Shown here in pieces: positions 1 through 8,294 of a stretch of 64,000 nt of DNA. The DNA is from Sphingobacterium sp. GVS05A. Its GTDB lineage: Bacteria > Bacteroidota > Bacteroidia > Sphingobacteriales > Sphingobacteriaceae. Both the position numbers and the translations under genes were made by a program. The stretch covers positions 1-64,000 of the forward strand of contig NZ_JAHXYR010000005.1 of the NCBI RefSeq assembly GCF_019969845.1. The letters are read 5' to 3'. Numbering within the stretch: position 1 is the first letter of the stretch; the number at the start of each line of letters is the position of its first letter. Under the pieces are notes generated by a model. That model was not told the DNA's origin and did not search any database. It was given only the letters and a program-made list of their open reading frames with translations.

Positions 1-148
1 ATGGACGATGCCAATGCATAACTGGGGCTTGACCATATCCCAACTTTATATTAGATTTGGGGATAGACTCAAACTCGAAAGAGGTTTTTAAGTTTTAATC
101 CTATGACACAGTTGGTGTTACACTCCCAAAATTTGGGATTACTCCTTT

Positions 149-472
149 ATGGAAGGAAGTCCGTCGTATCACTTTTCCTTTAGCCAGCAGCAAAATGATA
201 ACACCTTATACTCTTTATTTGTTAGTGTTATTTTACCCTATTATGCAATCAGGATTATGGATCTGTCCAACTTGGATAAATCGTTTAATTCTGTGAGCGA
301 TGCCGATTTCTATGTATCTGAAAAGCTGGGAAATAAAGTGAAAATTGTTTTCCCTCTGTATCGTATTATTAAGGATGAGGCTTTGCTGCAAGCTAAGATT
401 GATATCTTTGAAGCAGATGGTGAAAACCCTCCATCAATACAGCATCTTTTGTTCTCTACAATTGAAACATAG
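149..472 (+). CDS. Hypothetical protein, possibly a gene remnant
   Basis: This 107-codon frame has no signal peptide and no domain I recognise. The second half (from Met37, position 257) is rich in charged residues and looks like a soluble protein, while the first 36 residues are less protein-like, so the true start may be at 257 or the gene may be the end of a longer one cut by rearrangement. The frame opens only at 107, so no long upstream extension exists here. Not assigned to a family; low confidence that it is functional. Confidence 0.35.
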   Translation: MEGSPSYHFSFSQQQNDNTLYSLFVSVILPYYAIRIMDLSNLDKSFNSVSDADFYVSEKLGNKVKIVFPLYRIIKDEALLQAKIDIFEADGENPPSIQHLLFSTIET

Positions 473-588
473 TTCCTAACAGAATTTAACTCCTTTAATC
501 CCGCTCGTGTAATGAATTGGAAATATTATTCTTTAATCCAATCCATTCAACGATTTACTGGAGGTGGTCTATACAGGCGAGGCATAAT

Positions 589-1428
589 TTAATTTTTTAT
601 GACCTTCTCTAATTCAAATATTGTTTGAGAACCGTCTATATTGATGTATTCCAATTTTAAGAATCCATATTTTTCATTAAAATACGAAGTCAAAAATGTC
701 TTCCCCAGTTGGCTGTTGGCAGTTGCCCTTGAAACAACGCATTTAATCTCTCCAAACTTTGTTTTTAATTTTTTACGCTCAAGTATTTCATAAATGTAAT
801 CATTTTCTATACGTCCTACCCATTTTTTCCACCTGACATTTGACCAATGATCTCCTATGCTCAAATGCCAATTCCATTTTTTACCATTTTTAGTGGGAAA
901 TGAAATATATGGAAATGGATTTAGCTCTAGAATGGAAAAAAGTGCAAATCGAGGAGGATGTATCCAAATGTTCTTTTTATTTTCAATTACCCCAGTTATT
1001 TCTTTTCCAATTGATTGTCCTCCGGTATTTAAGAAGTTATAGAGGAAATTAGTTTGATTGTAGTCTGGTATACTCGCTTTGAAAGCATTGCCATTCAGTG
1101 GTATTATTGTAACATTAAGAATGGTAGAATCATTCTTTCTTTCTATTGGGATGAATTCCCATTCATTCGTTGTTTTTCCTGATTTGCCTATTTTTCCGAT
1201 GAAATATTCCTGTTTGTCAATCCCGATGTGCTTATAGCTATAGATTAACTTTGTTCCAGTGACATAAATTTCGTTATCGAGATTGTATTTATTCTCGTCA
1301 ACATTCGTTGAGTCAAATTTTTCTACTAAAATTCCATCCTTGTCGATCATGAATTTTGGAGCAACCCTTGTCTTGCAGGAAGCAATAAGAATTGAGATAA
1401 TAATTATTGATACTAATTTTGTTTTCAT
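589..1428 (-). CDS. Putative lipoprotein of unknown function
   Basis: The 279-residue product starts with a lipoprotein signal (hydrophobic stretch, then IASC at residues 15-18), so it should be exported and lipid-anchored. The mature part is hydrophilic with several Trp-rich stretches in the middle (near residues 150-205) and ends in beta-strand-like sequence resembling the DUF3108-type or LolA-like beta-rich lipoproteins, but I cannot name a family. It lies 65 bp downstream of the AraC-type regulator on the same strand, so the two could be cotranscribed. Confidence 0.7.
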   Translation of the reverse strand: MKTKLVSIIIISILIASCKTRVAPKFMIDKDGILVEKFDSTNVDENKYNLDNEIYVTGTKLIYSYKHIGIDKQEYFIGKIGKSGKTTNEWEFIPIERKNDSTILNVTIIPLNGNAFKASIPDYNQTNFLYNFLNTGGQSIGKEITGVIENKKNIWIHPPRFALFSILELNPFPYISFPTKNGKKWNWHLSIGDHWSNVRWKKWVGRIENDYIYEILERKKLKTKFGEIKCVVSRATANSQLGKTFLTSYFNEKYGFLKLEYINIDGSQTIFELEKVIKN

Positions 1429-1493
1429 TTGATATGCTAATTTACATTCAAATTTAACCTCGATCTACTATTAGGAATTGTAAAAATGTAAAC

Positions 1494-2288
1494 TTAAATA
1501 ATCAGCCAAACGACTTTATTATTGCCTTGAGTCTGCTTAAAAAAATCTTTGGGTTTATAGGACGTCAATAATTTAAAATACTTGTTGAAATGAGCCTGGT
1601 CGAAAAAGGAATTTTCATAGGTTAATTTTGTGAGAGTCTCATCCGCAACATGACTTTTGATTGCATTACGAAATCTCGATATTGTCCTAAATTCAGTCGG
1701 CGATTTCCCTATACCATCTTTAAAATAATTGCTGATATATTGTCGGGAAAGATTTAGCTCAAATGAAATTTCACTAATTGTTTGATTACTGTTTAATCTC
1801 TTAATCAGATCCACTAATAGACGGTCAATTTCAGAACAAATTCTATTGGCTAGGAATTTCTCAATTTCAATATTTATATCCTTGCCTCCTTGATTATCAG
1901 AAATTTTATTGAACTCCTTTTTTAAGAGATGATTGTCGCAATCAAAAATTGTTTTAGTTTGGGAGTTTTTGATTACTTCTGGGAAAAGGCAAGCCAAAGC
2001 GCCAGGTTTTAAATAGAGAGTAATCTCTTCTACAGGGTCTAAATACCTAATTTCCAAGGGGCGTTTGTATTGAGTGATTACACTCAATAGTGAGTTTCCC
2101 TCTGATTTTGTAATATGAATAATTTCATCCTTTATTTGAACAGAACCATTTTTAATAAACGTAACGATAGTATAGTTATTTGGAAACGTTAGATAGTGTG
2201 GTAATTTTTCATCTTTTGCTGATAAATAATAGTAGCCCTCAATGTAATTAAGTAATTTTTCATTTTGTGGAGATCTAAATTCTATCAT
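1494..2288 (-). CDS. AraC-family transcriptional regulator
   Basis: This is a 264-residue DNA-binding regulator. The N-terminal ~150 residues are a cupin-like sensor domain, as in Bacteroidota AraC proteins whose N-terminus carries EGYYYL-type motifs. The C-terminal ~100 residues hold two helix-turn-helix units: ISEISFELNLSRQYISNYFK is the first, and the second ends in the diagnostic FFDQAHFNKYFKLLTSYKPKDF segment, which corresponds to the family signature FxDQSHFxRxFKxxxGxxPxxF. Target genes cannot be read from the sequence; the lipoprotein gene immediately downstream is a candidate. The family call is firm, the ligand unknown. Confidence 0.88.
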   Translation of the reverse strand: MIEFRSPQNEKLLNYIEGYYYLSAKDEKLPHYLTFPNNYTIVTFIKNGSVQIKDEIIHITKSEGNSLLSVITQYKRPLEIRYLDPVEEITLYLKPGALACLFPEVIKNSQTKTIFDCDNHLLKKEFNKISDNQGGKDINIEIEKFLANRICSEIDRLLVDLIKRLNSNQTISEISFELNLSRQYISNYFKDGIGKSPTEFRTISRFRNAIKSHVADETLTKLTYENSFFDQAHFNKYFKLLTSYKPKDFFKQTQGNNKVVWLII

Positions 2289-2757
2289 ACCAACCTAAGA
2301 TTAATCAGTAAATTTTAGTAAAAGTCATTAAAGTGATACTTCCATTTTATTCGGAATATGTAGAATTAAGATACATCAAATCACCCTATAAATGGAAATG
2401 TCTGAAATATTTTTTTATTTATCGTCTCCTATTGGATCAATAACAGGCTGAAATCAATGCGGTGGAAGCCCTAAGTTACATAGAAAGAGATGTAAGTAAC
2501 ACATTTATAAGTAACACATTTATATATTGAGTTACCCATTTTTTAACTATCAAGGCTTTCGCTGTAAACCGTCCTTAAAACTCTTTAAGAACTCCTTGTC
2601 GTTTAATAGTGACTCCTTGTCAATCATACTCTTATAAAGTTAGTAAATAAAAAATGCGAAGTCCTTTCAAACTCCGCATTTCTATAAATTACACACTTTA
2701 TGAGACAGTATCTTTCTTTATCGACCCCAAGAATCTTGCACGTATATTGTCTTTCGG
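2289..2757. other. Intergenic stretch with short repeat and hairpin
   Basis: No convincing gene. It holds a short direct repeat (AAGTAACACATTTATA twice, around 2491-2525) and a hairpin described separately at 2652-2681. The upstream part presumably contains the promoter of the AraC gene. Confidence 0.5.
2652..2681. terminator. Terminator-like hairpin
   Basis: AAATGCG at 2652-2658 pairs with CGCATTT at 2675-2681, with further AGT/ACT pairing inside the loop. This is the AT-flanked stem typical of Bacteroidota terminators. It lies 77 bp beyond the end of the small gene at 2758 and probably ends the methyltransferase transcript on the minus strand. Confidence 0.6.
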
Positions 2758-2970
2758 TTACCTACTAATATTTTTTTTCTTCGTTCTTTTCGTCGGACTG
2801 TAATTACAGGCTTTGTTTTCTGTATATTCAATTTTATATTCAGACAGAAGCTGTGAAATTATTTCGTTGGTTTCATTTTCGTTCAATCCTATTTTTTCTC
2901 CGAGGTCAATTTCGTTTAGGTGACCAGTATTGTCTATTAGTGCTTTGTAATATTTCTCTTTATTTTCCAT
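2758..2970 (-). CDS. Small hypothetical protein, winged-helix-like
   Basis: The product is 70 residues, acidic in the middle and strongly basic at the end (KRTKKKNISR). The central part (NEIDLGEKIGLNENETNEIISQLLSEYKIEY, residues 18-48) looks like a small winged-helix or MarR-type DNA-binding unit: helix, turn, helix, then a strand. The start lies 2 bp after the stop of the methyltransferase gene, so the two are almost certainly one operon. Family not identified. Confidence 0.55.
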   Translation of the reverse strand: MENKEKYYKALIDNTGHLNEIDLGEKIGLNENETNEIISQLLSEYKIEYTENKACNYSPTKRTKKKNISR

Positions 2971-2972
2971 AA

Positions 2973-3800
2973 TTATATCTTTTTTTGTACAGCGATCATC
3001 ATATGGGGACTGAATGGTAGAAGATAACTGTCATTTTCAGTTATTTGGATAAGTTCTATCAATCCTTTCCGCCTTCTGCAGTTCATCATATTAGCAAAAA
3101 AGTCTTTGTCCAGCCACGCCATACCTTCAACCGCATAGGTATTAAGATAAGTTAATTGTTGATTTATAAATTCATCCTTTAGCTGTTCAGGTTTATGATA
3201 AAATGCTTCGGCTAAAAGCCAGGGGAAATCATCGGGCGGATTATGTTTGCCAACTGTCAGTTCTTGTTTACACATTTCAAAAAAAGACTTTTTGTGAATT
3301 AAGCCATTTAAAAGACCTGCCAAAGTTGATGCAGTATAATTAATGGCGAAACCTAATATAATTCCGTTGTTTTTCAAAACTCGTTTGGCTTCAAAAATGG
3401 TTAAATCCCTGTCTTCTTTCTTTTGAAGGTGATAAAGAGGGCCGTGTAGTATAATAAGGTCTGCATAGTTATTTGAGAATTCCAATTTTCGAGATTCTCC
3501 TATGTGTACAGAAAATTTGTTTTTCAATTTATTAGCTCTGTTTCGGGCTATTTTTATATGTTTTGAAACTGGCTCTACCAAATGAACCTTATGTCCTTTC
3601 TTTGCAAGCCATTCCGAATACTTTCCTGTACCGCCACCGATATCAATTATTGTTAAAGGTGAAGATAAAATATGTTTTTCTATAAGTGATTTGATTCTTT
3701 CAAACTCAAATACACCCATTCCCTTATCAAGTCGGGTTTCTTCGGATGCTTTATTGTAGAATATCTCTATTTCTCTACTTATTAACTGTTTACTATTCAT
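2973..3800 (-). CDS. Class I SAM-dependent methyltransferase
   Basis: A Rossmann-fold methyltransferase: motif I is IDIGGGTGKYSEWLAKKG, followed by an acidic strand end (VHLVEPVS), and then motif IV-like DLIILHGPLYHLQ and a post-motif region EAKRVLKNNGIILGFA. The open frame extends 23 codons further upstream, but the Met at 3800 (MNSKQLISREIEIFY) is the best start because the preceding residues are not conserved-looking. The substrate is unknown; the fold resembles small-molecule or ubiquinone/tRNA-type methyltransferases. It is followed after 2 bp by a small winged-helix-like gene. Confidence 0.82.
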   Translation of the reverse strand: MNSKQLISREIEIFYNKASEETRLDKGMGVFEFERIKSLIEKHILSSPLTIIDIGGGTGKYSEWLAKKGHKVHLVEPVSKHIKIARNRANKLKNKFSVHIGESRKLEFSNNYADLIILHGPLYHLQKKEDRDLTIFEAKRVLKNNGIILGFAINYTASTLAGLLNGLIHKKSFFEMCKQELTVGKHNPPDDFPWLLAEAFYHKPEQLKDEFINQQLTYLNTYAVEGMAWLDKDFFANMMNCRRRKGLIELIQITENDSYLLPFSPHMMIAVQKKI

Positions 3801-4148
3801 TATATTCCTTGTATTATCATCATTTTTGGATGCTGAATACATCGTAAAATGATGAGACAATCGACTCACTAATCAATTGTTTGTTTATGATTTAATAAAA
3901 TAAGTGGATACAATTATCTGTGCAGTAAAATCAAAAGATTTCATGCATTAATTACTCTTTTTCGAGTTCGTCTTTTTTTGTTAAGACGCAGATAATATGT
4001 TAGATATAGTATAACAGACTACAAAAATAGAAATTTTTTACAACTTATTCCTTTTAATTACATAGAAATTTTCTGCTCTTTTGGTCTTGACGAACAGTAA
4101 AAATGCTATTTATAATCTTCTCCTTTTCTTTTTTCTTCATTCGTTTGG

Positions 4149-4175
4149 TGACCTCCCCCCGCAAAACAGGACATT
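4149..4175 (+). repeat. Left inverted repeat of an IS3-family remnant
   Basis: The sequence beginning TGACCTCCCCCCGCAAAACA has the form of IS3-family terminal repeats, which often start TGA and run into GGACA. It lies 55 bp before the start of an IS3-type orfA. The matching right end is not in the window because the element is truncated at about 4417. Confidence 0.5.
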
Positions 4176-4229
4176 TTAAAAGTAGAGAATTCGGGCATGA
4201 ATTGCTAATTTTAAATAGGAGGAAAAACG

Positions 4230-4417
4230 ATGAAAAGATCAAAGTTTACCGAGGCACAGATAGCTTTCGCACCACGTCAGTCCGAGACCCGAGTGGAAGA
4301 AATATGCCGACAAATGGGCTTTTCACAGGCGACATTTTTCAATTGGAAGTAAAAATACGGTGGTTTAGGTGTTCCTGAATTGCGCAAACTGCGGCAGCTG
4401 GAAGAGGAGAATGCCCA
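4230..4417 (+). pseudogene. IS3-family transposase orfA remnant
   Basis: Translation gives the classical IS3 orfA start MKRSKFTEAQIAFA, then a helix-turn-helix VEEICRQMGFSQATFFNWK. A TAA stop interrupts it, after which the frame continues KYGGLGVPELRKLRQLEEENAQ, the leucine-zipper part of orfA. It has therefore lost function by a nonsense change and is cut off at about 4417, where IS66-derived sequence of opposite orientation begins. A good ribosome-binding site (AGGAGG) sits just before the ATG, unusual for this genome and consistent with an imported element. Confidence 0.85.
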
Positions 4418-4678
4418 GGACAATTCTCCATTTTTTACGTTCGGCGGCATGAAGGTGCCGCTCTCCAGACGTTTATAATAAAGTACAAAGCCTCCTTTTT
4501 GCCAGTGCAGCAGCTTCATATGCGTACGGCTACGGTTCAAAAATACGAAAACCTCACCGCTGGTAGCCTGACACTGCATCCCTGAACCGATCAGTCCGCA
4601 GAGCCCGTCGAATGATTTTCGCATGTCGCAAAAGCCATCATAAAGATAAAAACGGCGCGAGGATCCCAGTGCAAACAT
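4418..4678 (-). pseudogene. tnpB: IS66-family TnpB remnant
   Basis: From Met at 4678 the translation reads MFALGSSRRFYLYDGFCDMR, then KSFDGLCGLI, GEVFVFLNRSRTHMKLLHW and GGFVLYYKRLESGTF, which is the IS66 accessory protein TnpB (usually about 115 residues). The last residues are lost at the junction with the IS3 remnant at about 4418, so the gene is broken. It is a marker of nested or colliding insertion events. Confidence 0.85.
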
Positions 4679-4691
4679 CAGTAAAGACGGA

Positions 4692-4790
4692 TCAGCTGTA
4701 ATAAAAGGTCGCTTCATTGATCCCATTTTCCATACAGTAAGCTTTCTTGCTTTTTCGGCTCTGCTGCCAGTCTGCTATCATAGACAGCAT
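4692..4790 (-). pseudogene. IS66-family TnpA remnant (N-terminus only)
   Basis: Reading from 4790 gives MLSMIADWQQSRKSKKAYC and then MENGINEATFYY, the N-terminal helix-turn-helix of the small IS66 TnpA, ending at a stop after 32 codons. In intact elements TnpA is about 100 residues and is followed by TnpB. Here the C-terminal part is deleted and the frame runs almost directly into the TnpB region. Confidence 0.65.
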
Positions 4791-4856
4791 ACGCTACGTT
4801 TTTCTTGAATGTTATTCATAGCAACAAAGCTAACAACCGTGGTAATCTAAGTCAAT

Positions 4857-5291
4857 ATGTACTTGGTAGGACGGATACATATATACAGCGTATCTTCCGA
4901 GGGATTATTATATACCTATTTAGATAACCAATTCCAACAGCAAGGGCAGGGACAGTCGCAAGAGCTGTTAAAATTTAAGAATCTAGTGTTGAGCAATATC
5001 AGTATCAGTAAAATTCAGTCGACCGTCAACGGTGAGGGTGTAAGGGTACAAGGTGAAGCTTTCTGTTCACATGATGATATCACTTTGTCCGATATTTATA
5101 TTGGCAATAGTCAGAATACCGGGGTTTTGGCTACCTATTCCAATCGGATTACAGTTAGCAATTTAAAGATTGATAAGATCAATACCTCTCGCGGAATGCA
5201 GTTTACGCTATGCAATGATATTCATGTACAGGGAGTTTATATCTCCCATGTCGGTAATTATGTAGCAGGATATCTAAATCAACATAATTGA
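4857..5291 (+). pseudogene. C-terminal fragment of a parallel beta-helix protein
   Basis: Residues about 35-140 show the repeating pattern of a right-handed parallel beta-helix: NLVLSNISISKIQS, DITLSDIYIGNSQNTGV, NRITVSNLKIDKINTSRG, NDIHVQGVYISHVGN. Neither the conserved beta-helix cassette start seen at 7492, 23592, 40922 and 49707 nor any signal peptide is present. The IS66 remnant lies directly upstream and a truncated gene of the opposite strand directly downstream, so this is probably the middle of a former cassette cut at both ends. Confidence 0.6.
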
Positions 5292-5544
5292 TAACTGTGT
5301 CTATTTTGATCCCTTGTTTTTGCAACTGTTTTAAAGCTCCTTTGATAAGGTTCAATGCAGCTTCTCCGCCACCCATTTGTTTAACCAGTCGCGGTGAAGT
5401 GAGGGTTACGGTAGCCTGAGCGTCGTGTGCGGTTGATGCCGCAGTCATTTTTGCGAGTGCATTTTTAAGCTCCGGATCTTTCTGAGCATAGCTATGCATA
5501 AAATTAGCAATGATGGCGATTACAATTAAAACAAAGGATCTCAT
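5292..5544 (-). pseudogene. N-terminal fragment of a secreted protein
   Basis: The frame starting at 5544 encodes a clean signal peptide (MRSFVLIVIAIIANFMHSYA, cleavage before QKDPE) and about 60 residues of mature helix-rich protein (TLTSPRLVKQMGGGEAALNL). From about 5290 the open frame continues only as antisense of the beta-helix fragment, so I read the C-terminal half as lost. In size and exported character it resembles the partner proteins elsewhere in the window, but no sequence match was seen. Confidence 0.5.
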
Positions 5545-5810
5545 GGCGTCTTATTATTCTAAAAATTTCCCGGCAATTCAATCCAGGGTTCCCATTTGTG
5601 AATGGAATAGGAGAGTGCTAGGTTGTATTGCGACTGAAGAAAGATACGTCTTTTTTCTTTTGTTTTTCTTATTGAATTTTTCATTGTGTTTGAAGGATAG
5701 CATATTTTTCGAACGCAGAAAAATAATTTAATAATTTTAGGGACAATTTGGTGCTATAGCCGTTTACCTTAATATAAAACAATTATCAATTATATTTTTA
5801 AACTAAAATA

Positions 5811-6665
5811 ATGTTATTAGGACTAACTTTATGGCAACTTCTATTTTTGTTGGAGTTTTTACTGAAATTAATTTCTCTGTTTTTATTGGTTTCGAATAGG
5901 CGTAAACTACGACCACTCAATTTCCTCTTGTACGTGTTGGCTATCATATTCTTACCATTCGTTGGTAGTATTTACGTATTTATCCTACTTAAAAAGATAA
6001 AAGGAGTCCGAACCTTATGTTTATTACTATTTTTGACACTACAAGCCGTCTTGTTAGGAAGTTGTAATAAACAAGAAAAATTGATAGACCAACCTCAATT
6101 GTCTTCTGAGGAATTGCTTGCAAAAAGCAGAATATTTGCGAAATACAATCTCACTGAGTCAAAACTCGATGTTAACACCGTTGACCGTACTCAAGGAATT
6201 CAAAGCTATAGGGAACTAGAAATGCTTTTAGATAGTTTGCATTCCAATGACCTTAATACAATTTCTTCTTTAAAAAACAGTAATGACTTAGTTTCGAAGA
6301 GGGCACAAAATAAGAAAGCAGTTACAGCCAGCGGCCCTAGTACTGAATGGATAGGAAATACGTTTGTTATCTCGGCATTGATTTCTCCATTTGGAACAAA
6401 TTTAGAAATACATATTACATTTGATCAGACGACTTATAAGCCGGTATCTGTTTTGTCTAGAATGGGAGGCCTCACGGTTGTATCAGATTGGGAGCATCGC
6501 TATGGAGTGGCAGTTTGGGGAGTCAATCCAAGAGTTGGTACTTATAGAGTTAATGGAGTTTTAAAATATATTATACCTGTCTATGGTACTGTCATTACTG
6601 AAAATAGGAAAATTACTGGAGAGTATGATGTTATTGCGGGTACTGGCACATTTTCATGGGAGTAA
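5811..6665 (+). CDS. Membrane/lipoprotein fusion with PLDc_N-like N-terminus
   Basis: The 284-residue product has two parts. Residues 1-65 contain two hydrophobic segments and the motif PLNFLLYVLAIIFLPFVGSIYVFILLKK, close to the small PLDc_N-type membrane domain. Residues 68-86 then look like a complete lipoprotein signal (LLLFLTLQAVLLGSC), followed by a hydrophilic, beta-rich domain ending in GTGTFSWE. No in-frame start codon separates the two parts, so it may be a genuine fusion or two genes joined by deletion. A strong terminator follows at 6713. Function unknown. Confidence 0.6.
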   Translation: MLLGLTLWQLLFLLEFLLKLISLFLLVSNRRKLRPLNFLLYVLAIIFLPFVGSIYVFILLKKIKGVRTLCLLLFLTLQAVLLGSCNKQEKLIDQPQLSSEELLAKSRIFAKYNLTESKLDVNTVDRTQGIQSYRELEMLLDSLHSNDLNTISSLKNSNDLVSKRAQNKKAVTASGPSTEWIGNTFVISALISPFGTNLEIHITFDQTTYKPVSVLSRMGGLTVVSDWEHRYGVAVWGVNPRVGTYRVNGVLKYIIPVYGTVITENRKITGEYDVIAGTGTFSWE

Positions 6666-6712
6666 ATTAAAGTAAATCTAGTTGAACGATATCATCGGAT
6701 ACTTAACCAGTG

Positions 6713-6749
6713 AAAAAGCCTCTTCTTAGTTTTAAGGAGAGGCTTTTTT
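6713..6749. terminator. Strong rho-independent terminator
   Basis: AAAAAGCCTCT at 6713-6723 pairs perfectly with AGAGGCTTTTT at 6738-6748, followed by more T. The stem and U-tract are symmetric, so it can end transcripts from both the plus-strand gene at 5811 and the minus-strand gene at 6823. Confidence 0.85.
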
Positions 6750-6822
6750 ATAACACTTCTGCGTCACCAATAATATTAGGACCTTCATGTAGCCACCATT
6801 TACGGCCTTTTGTCAAATATTG

Positions 6823-7206
6823 CTATAGCTCTTTTACAAGGAGAAAGCGAACAGTAGCAATTCTTTCTTCACCAGGCTTTAAATCCTCACCCTCAAAATT
6901 TATATCACCTATATAGGTCTGACATAATTTACCTTCTGGCGTATATTTAAACACGTGATTGGGTCGATAACCTGAGATGATACCCGATTTTCTACCTCCG
7001 TTTTCAGTAGGCGTTAACTTTATTCTTGCCTTGACTATCAACAATCCATTTTCGTTTCTCGGCTCTTTTATACTCGCAAGGGTGTATTTGTCATATGCCA
7101 TCAGATCAAAAACCTTCGAAACACCAGTATCTAACCAACGCTTGTAAATAAGTTTGCCATTCATGAACAGATAAAGTTCATTTTCTGAAAAATCTTTAAA
7201 TATCAT
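6823..7206 (-). CDS. Small protein resembling EF-Tu domain III
   Basis: The 127-residue protein contains KARIKLTPTENGGRKSGIIS, then GYRPNHVFKY, and later DINFEGEDLKPGEERIATVRF. This order and spacing match the C-terminal barrel of elongation factor Tu (…LxxEEGGRxxPFxxGYRPQFY… and …PGExxxVxxxL). There is no GTPase domain. Stand-alone proteins of this kind occur in Bacteroidota near toxin/immunity and phage-defence gene clusters as far as I recall, but their role is unknown. No signal peptide, so it is cytoplasmic. The similarity is convincing, the function is not known. Confidence 0.65.
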   Translation of the reverse strand: MIFKDFSENELYLFMNGKLIYKRWLDTGVSKVFDLMAYDKYTLASIKEPRNENGLLIVKARIKLTPTENGGRKSGIISGYRPNHVFKYTPEGKLCQTYIGDINFEGEDLKPGEERIATVRFLLVKEL

Positions 7207-7400
7207 TGTACAGCTATTCTTTGTTTCTTAGAAAGGATATTACTGATTTATAACAAATATATTTATTTTGTCCAAAAATTCCACTTATCCAAACTATTCT
7301 GATGGTAAGTTCCATTACGAAGCATCTGTATCAACTATTTAGGATACAATTCCATTTTTTGTTCGATTGTGTTTGATTAAATGCGGCTCGCCATACTTTT

Positions 7401-7468
7401 CGGTATCTCCCCGATACCGCTTACATAACCTTTCTTTTACTCAGATAGCCACTACCACCATACTTTTG
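7401..7468 (+). promoter_or_regulatory. Beta-helix cassette leader 1: inverted repeat plus -7 element
   Basis: CGGTATCTCCCCGATACCG at 7401-7419 is an imperfect-loop inverted repeat (arms CGGTAT/ATACCG). It is followed by CTTACATAACC and, at 7461-7468, TACTTTTG, which fits the Bacteroidota -7 consensus TAnnTTTG. The ATG of the cassette lies 24 bp beyond. The same block precedes three other cassettes and occurs once alone (51734). Confidence 0.7.
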
Positions 7469-7491
7469 CTATACACATAAAACAAAAGAAT

Positions 7492-8268
7492 ATGGCAAAT
7501 CAATTTTTAGTTAAAGAAACGATGGCAGCTATGCGAGGCTTACCTGCCGCTGAAATTACAGCTTTACAAAATGGAACTTATGAGGGAGTTCAGTTATTAG
7601 GTTATTACGAAAAAGGGGATACTCCAGCGCCGATTATTTATTACTTGGCTCCGACGACTCCTGATCCTGGACCAGATGATGGTGGAAGCGTCATCGCTAT
7701 AGGACAGATTAAGCTAGAAGCGGCATTTCCGAGCGGTGTCGATTGTAAGTGTTTTGGAGCCCAAAGATCGGATATATTGCCTGAGAGTGAGGTGATATCC
7801 ATATTTGAAAACTGGCAAAACTACATAAATAGCACAGATGGCAAATATTTTGCTCCTACTAAGTCTGCTACAACCTATCGTCTCTATAAACCCTTGTATA
7901 TTCAGAAATCCTTTATATGTCAAGAGGATATGCCTGTCTGGATGTATCTATCAACAGCAGTGGGCAAAGTAGTGCACCCTACTGCAACAACGTTTGATGG
8001 AAGATTTGACTTTAATGTTAAGGCAGTAATGGGCATAAATCCTTTGACCTATAGCGATTCACAGGACAGGCTTCGTTTCAAGAATATTAAAATATTATGT
8101 ACAAATGGAGATGACGATACTATCGCCAGTCAAGACATCGGCGTATATTTTCCTTTAGGTACATCTTTTGAGATGGACAATATTACGGTAATACGTCCCA
8201 ATCTATATGGTTTTGAATTTAAGGAGAATTGGATGGGCATATTAAAAAGGCTATATTATTGTTGCTAA
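7492..8268 (+). CDS. Beta-helix surface protein cassette 1 (C-terminally truncated)
   Basis: The first ~50 residues (MANQFLVKETMAAMRGL… GTYEGVQLLGYYEKGDTPAP) are shared nearly word for word with genes at 23592, 40922 and 49707. They are followed by the DGG(S) and RYFGA-type region leading into a beta-helix. Only 258 residues remain against 639 in the intact copy at 49707, and the frame ends in an inverted repeat at 8261 where it meets a convergent gene, so it is cut short. No signal peptide. The fold resembles phage tailspikes and pectate-lyase-like surface proteins; the target is unknown. Confidence 0.75.
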   Translation: MANQFLVKETMAAMRGLPAAEITALQNGTYEGVQLLGYYEKGDTPAPIIYYLAPTTPDPGPDDGGSVIAIGQIKLEAAFPSGVDCKCFGAQRSDILPESEVISIFENWQNYINSTDGKYFAPTKSATTYRLYKPLYIQKSFICQEDMPVWMYLSTAVGKVVHPTATTFDGRFDFNVKAVMGINPLTYSDSQDRLRFKNIKILCTNGDDDTIASQDIGVYFPLGTSFEMDNITVIRPNLYGFEFKENWMGILKRLYYCC

Positions 8269-8294
8269 CTTAGTCGGCAGATCAAGTTAGCAAC
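8261..8294. repeat. Perfect 11-bp inverted repeat at convergent gene ends
   Basis: GTTGCTAACTT at 8261-8271 is perfectly complementary to AAGTTAGCAAC at 8284-8294 with a 12-bp loop. It covers the stop codons of cassette 1 and of the convergent gene at 8265. It could be a bidirectional terminator without a T-tract or the scar of the recombination event that truncated both genes. Confidence 0.6.
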
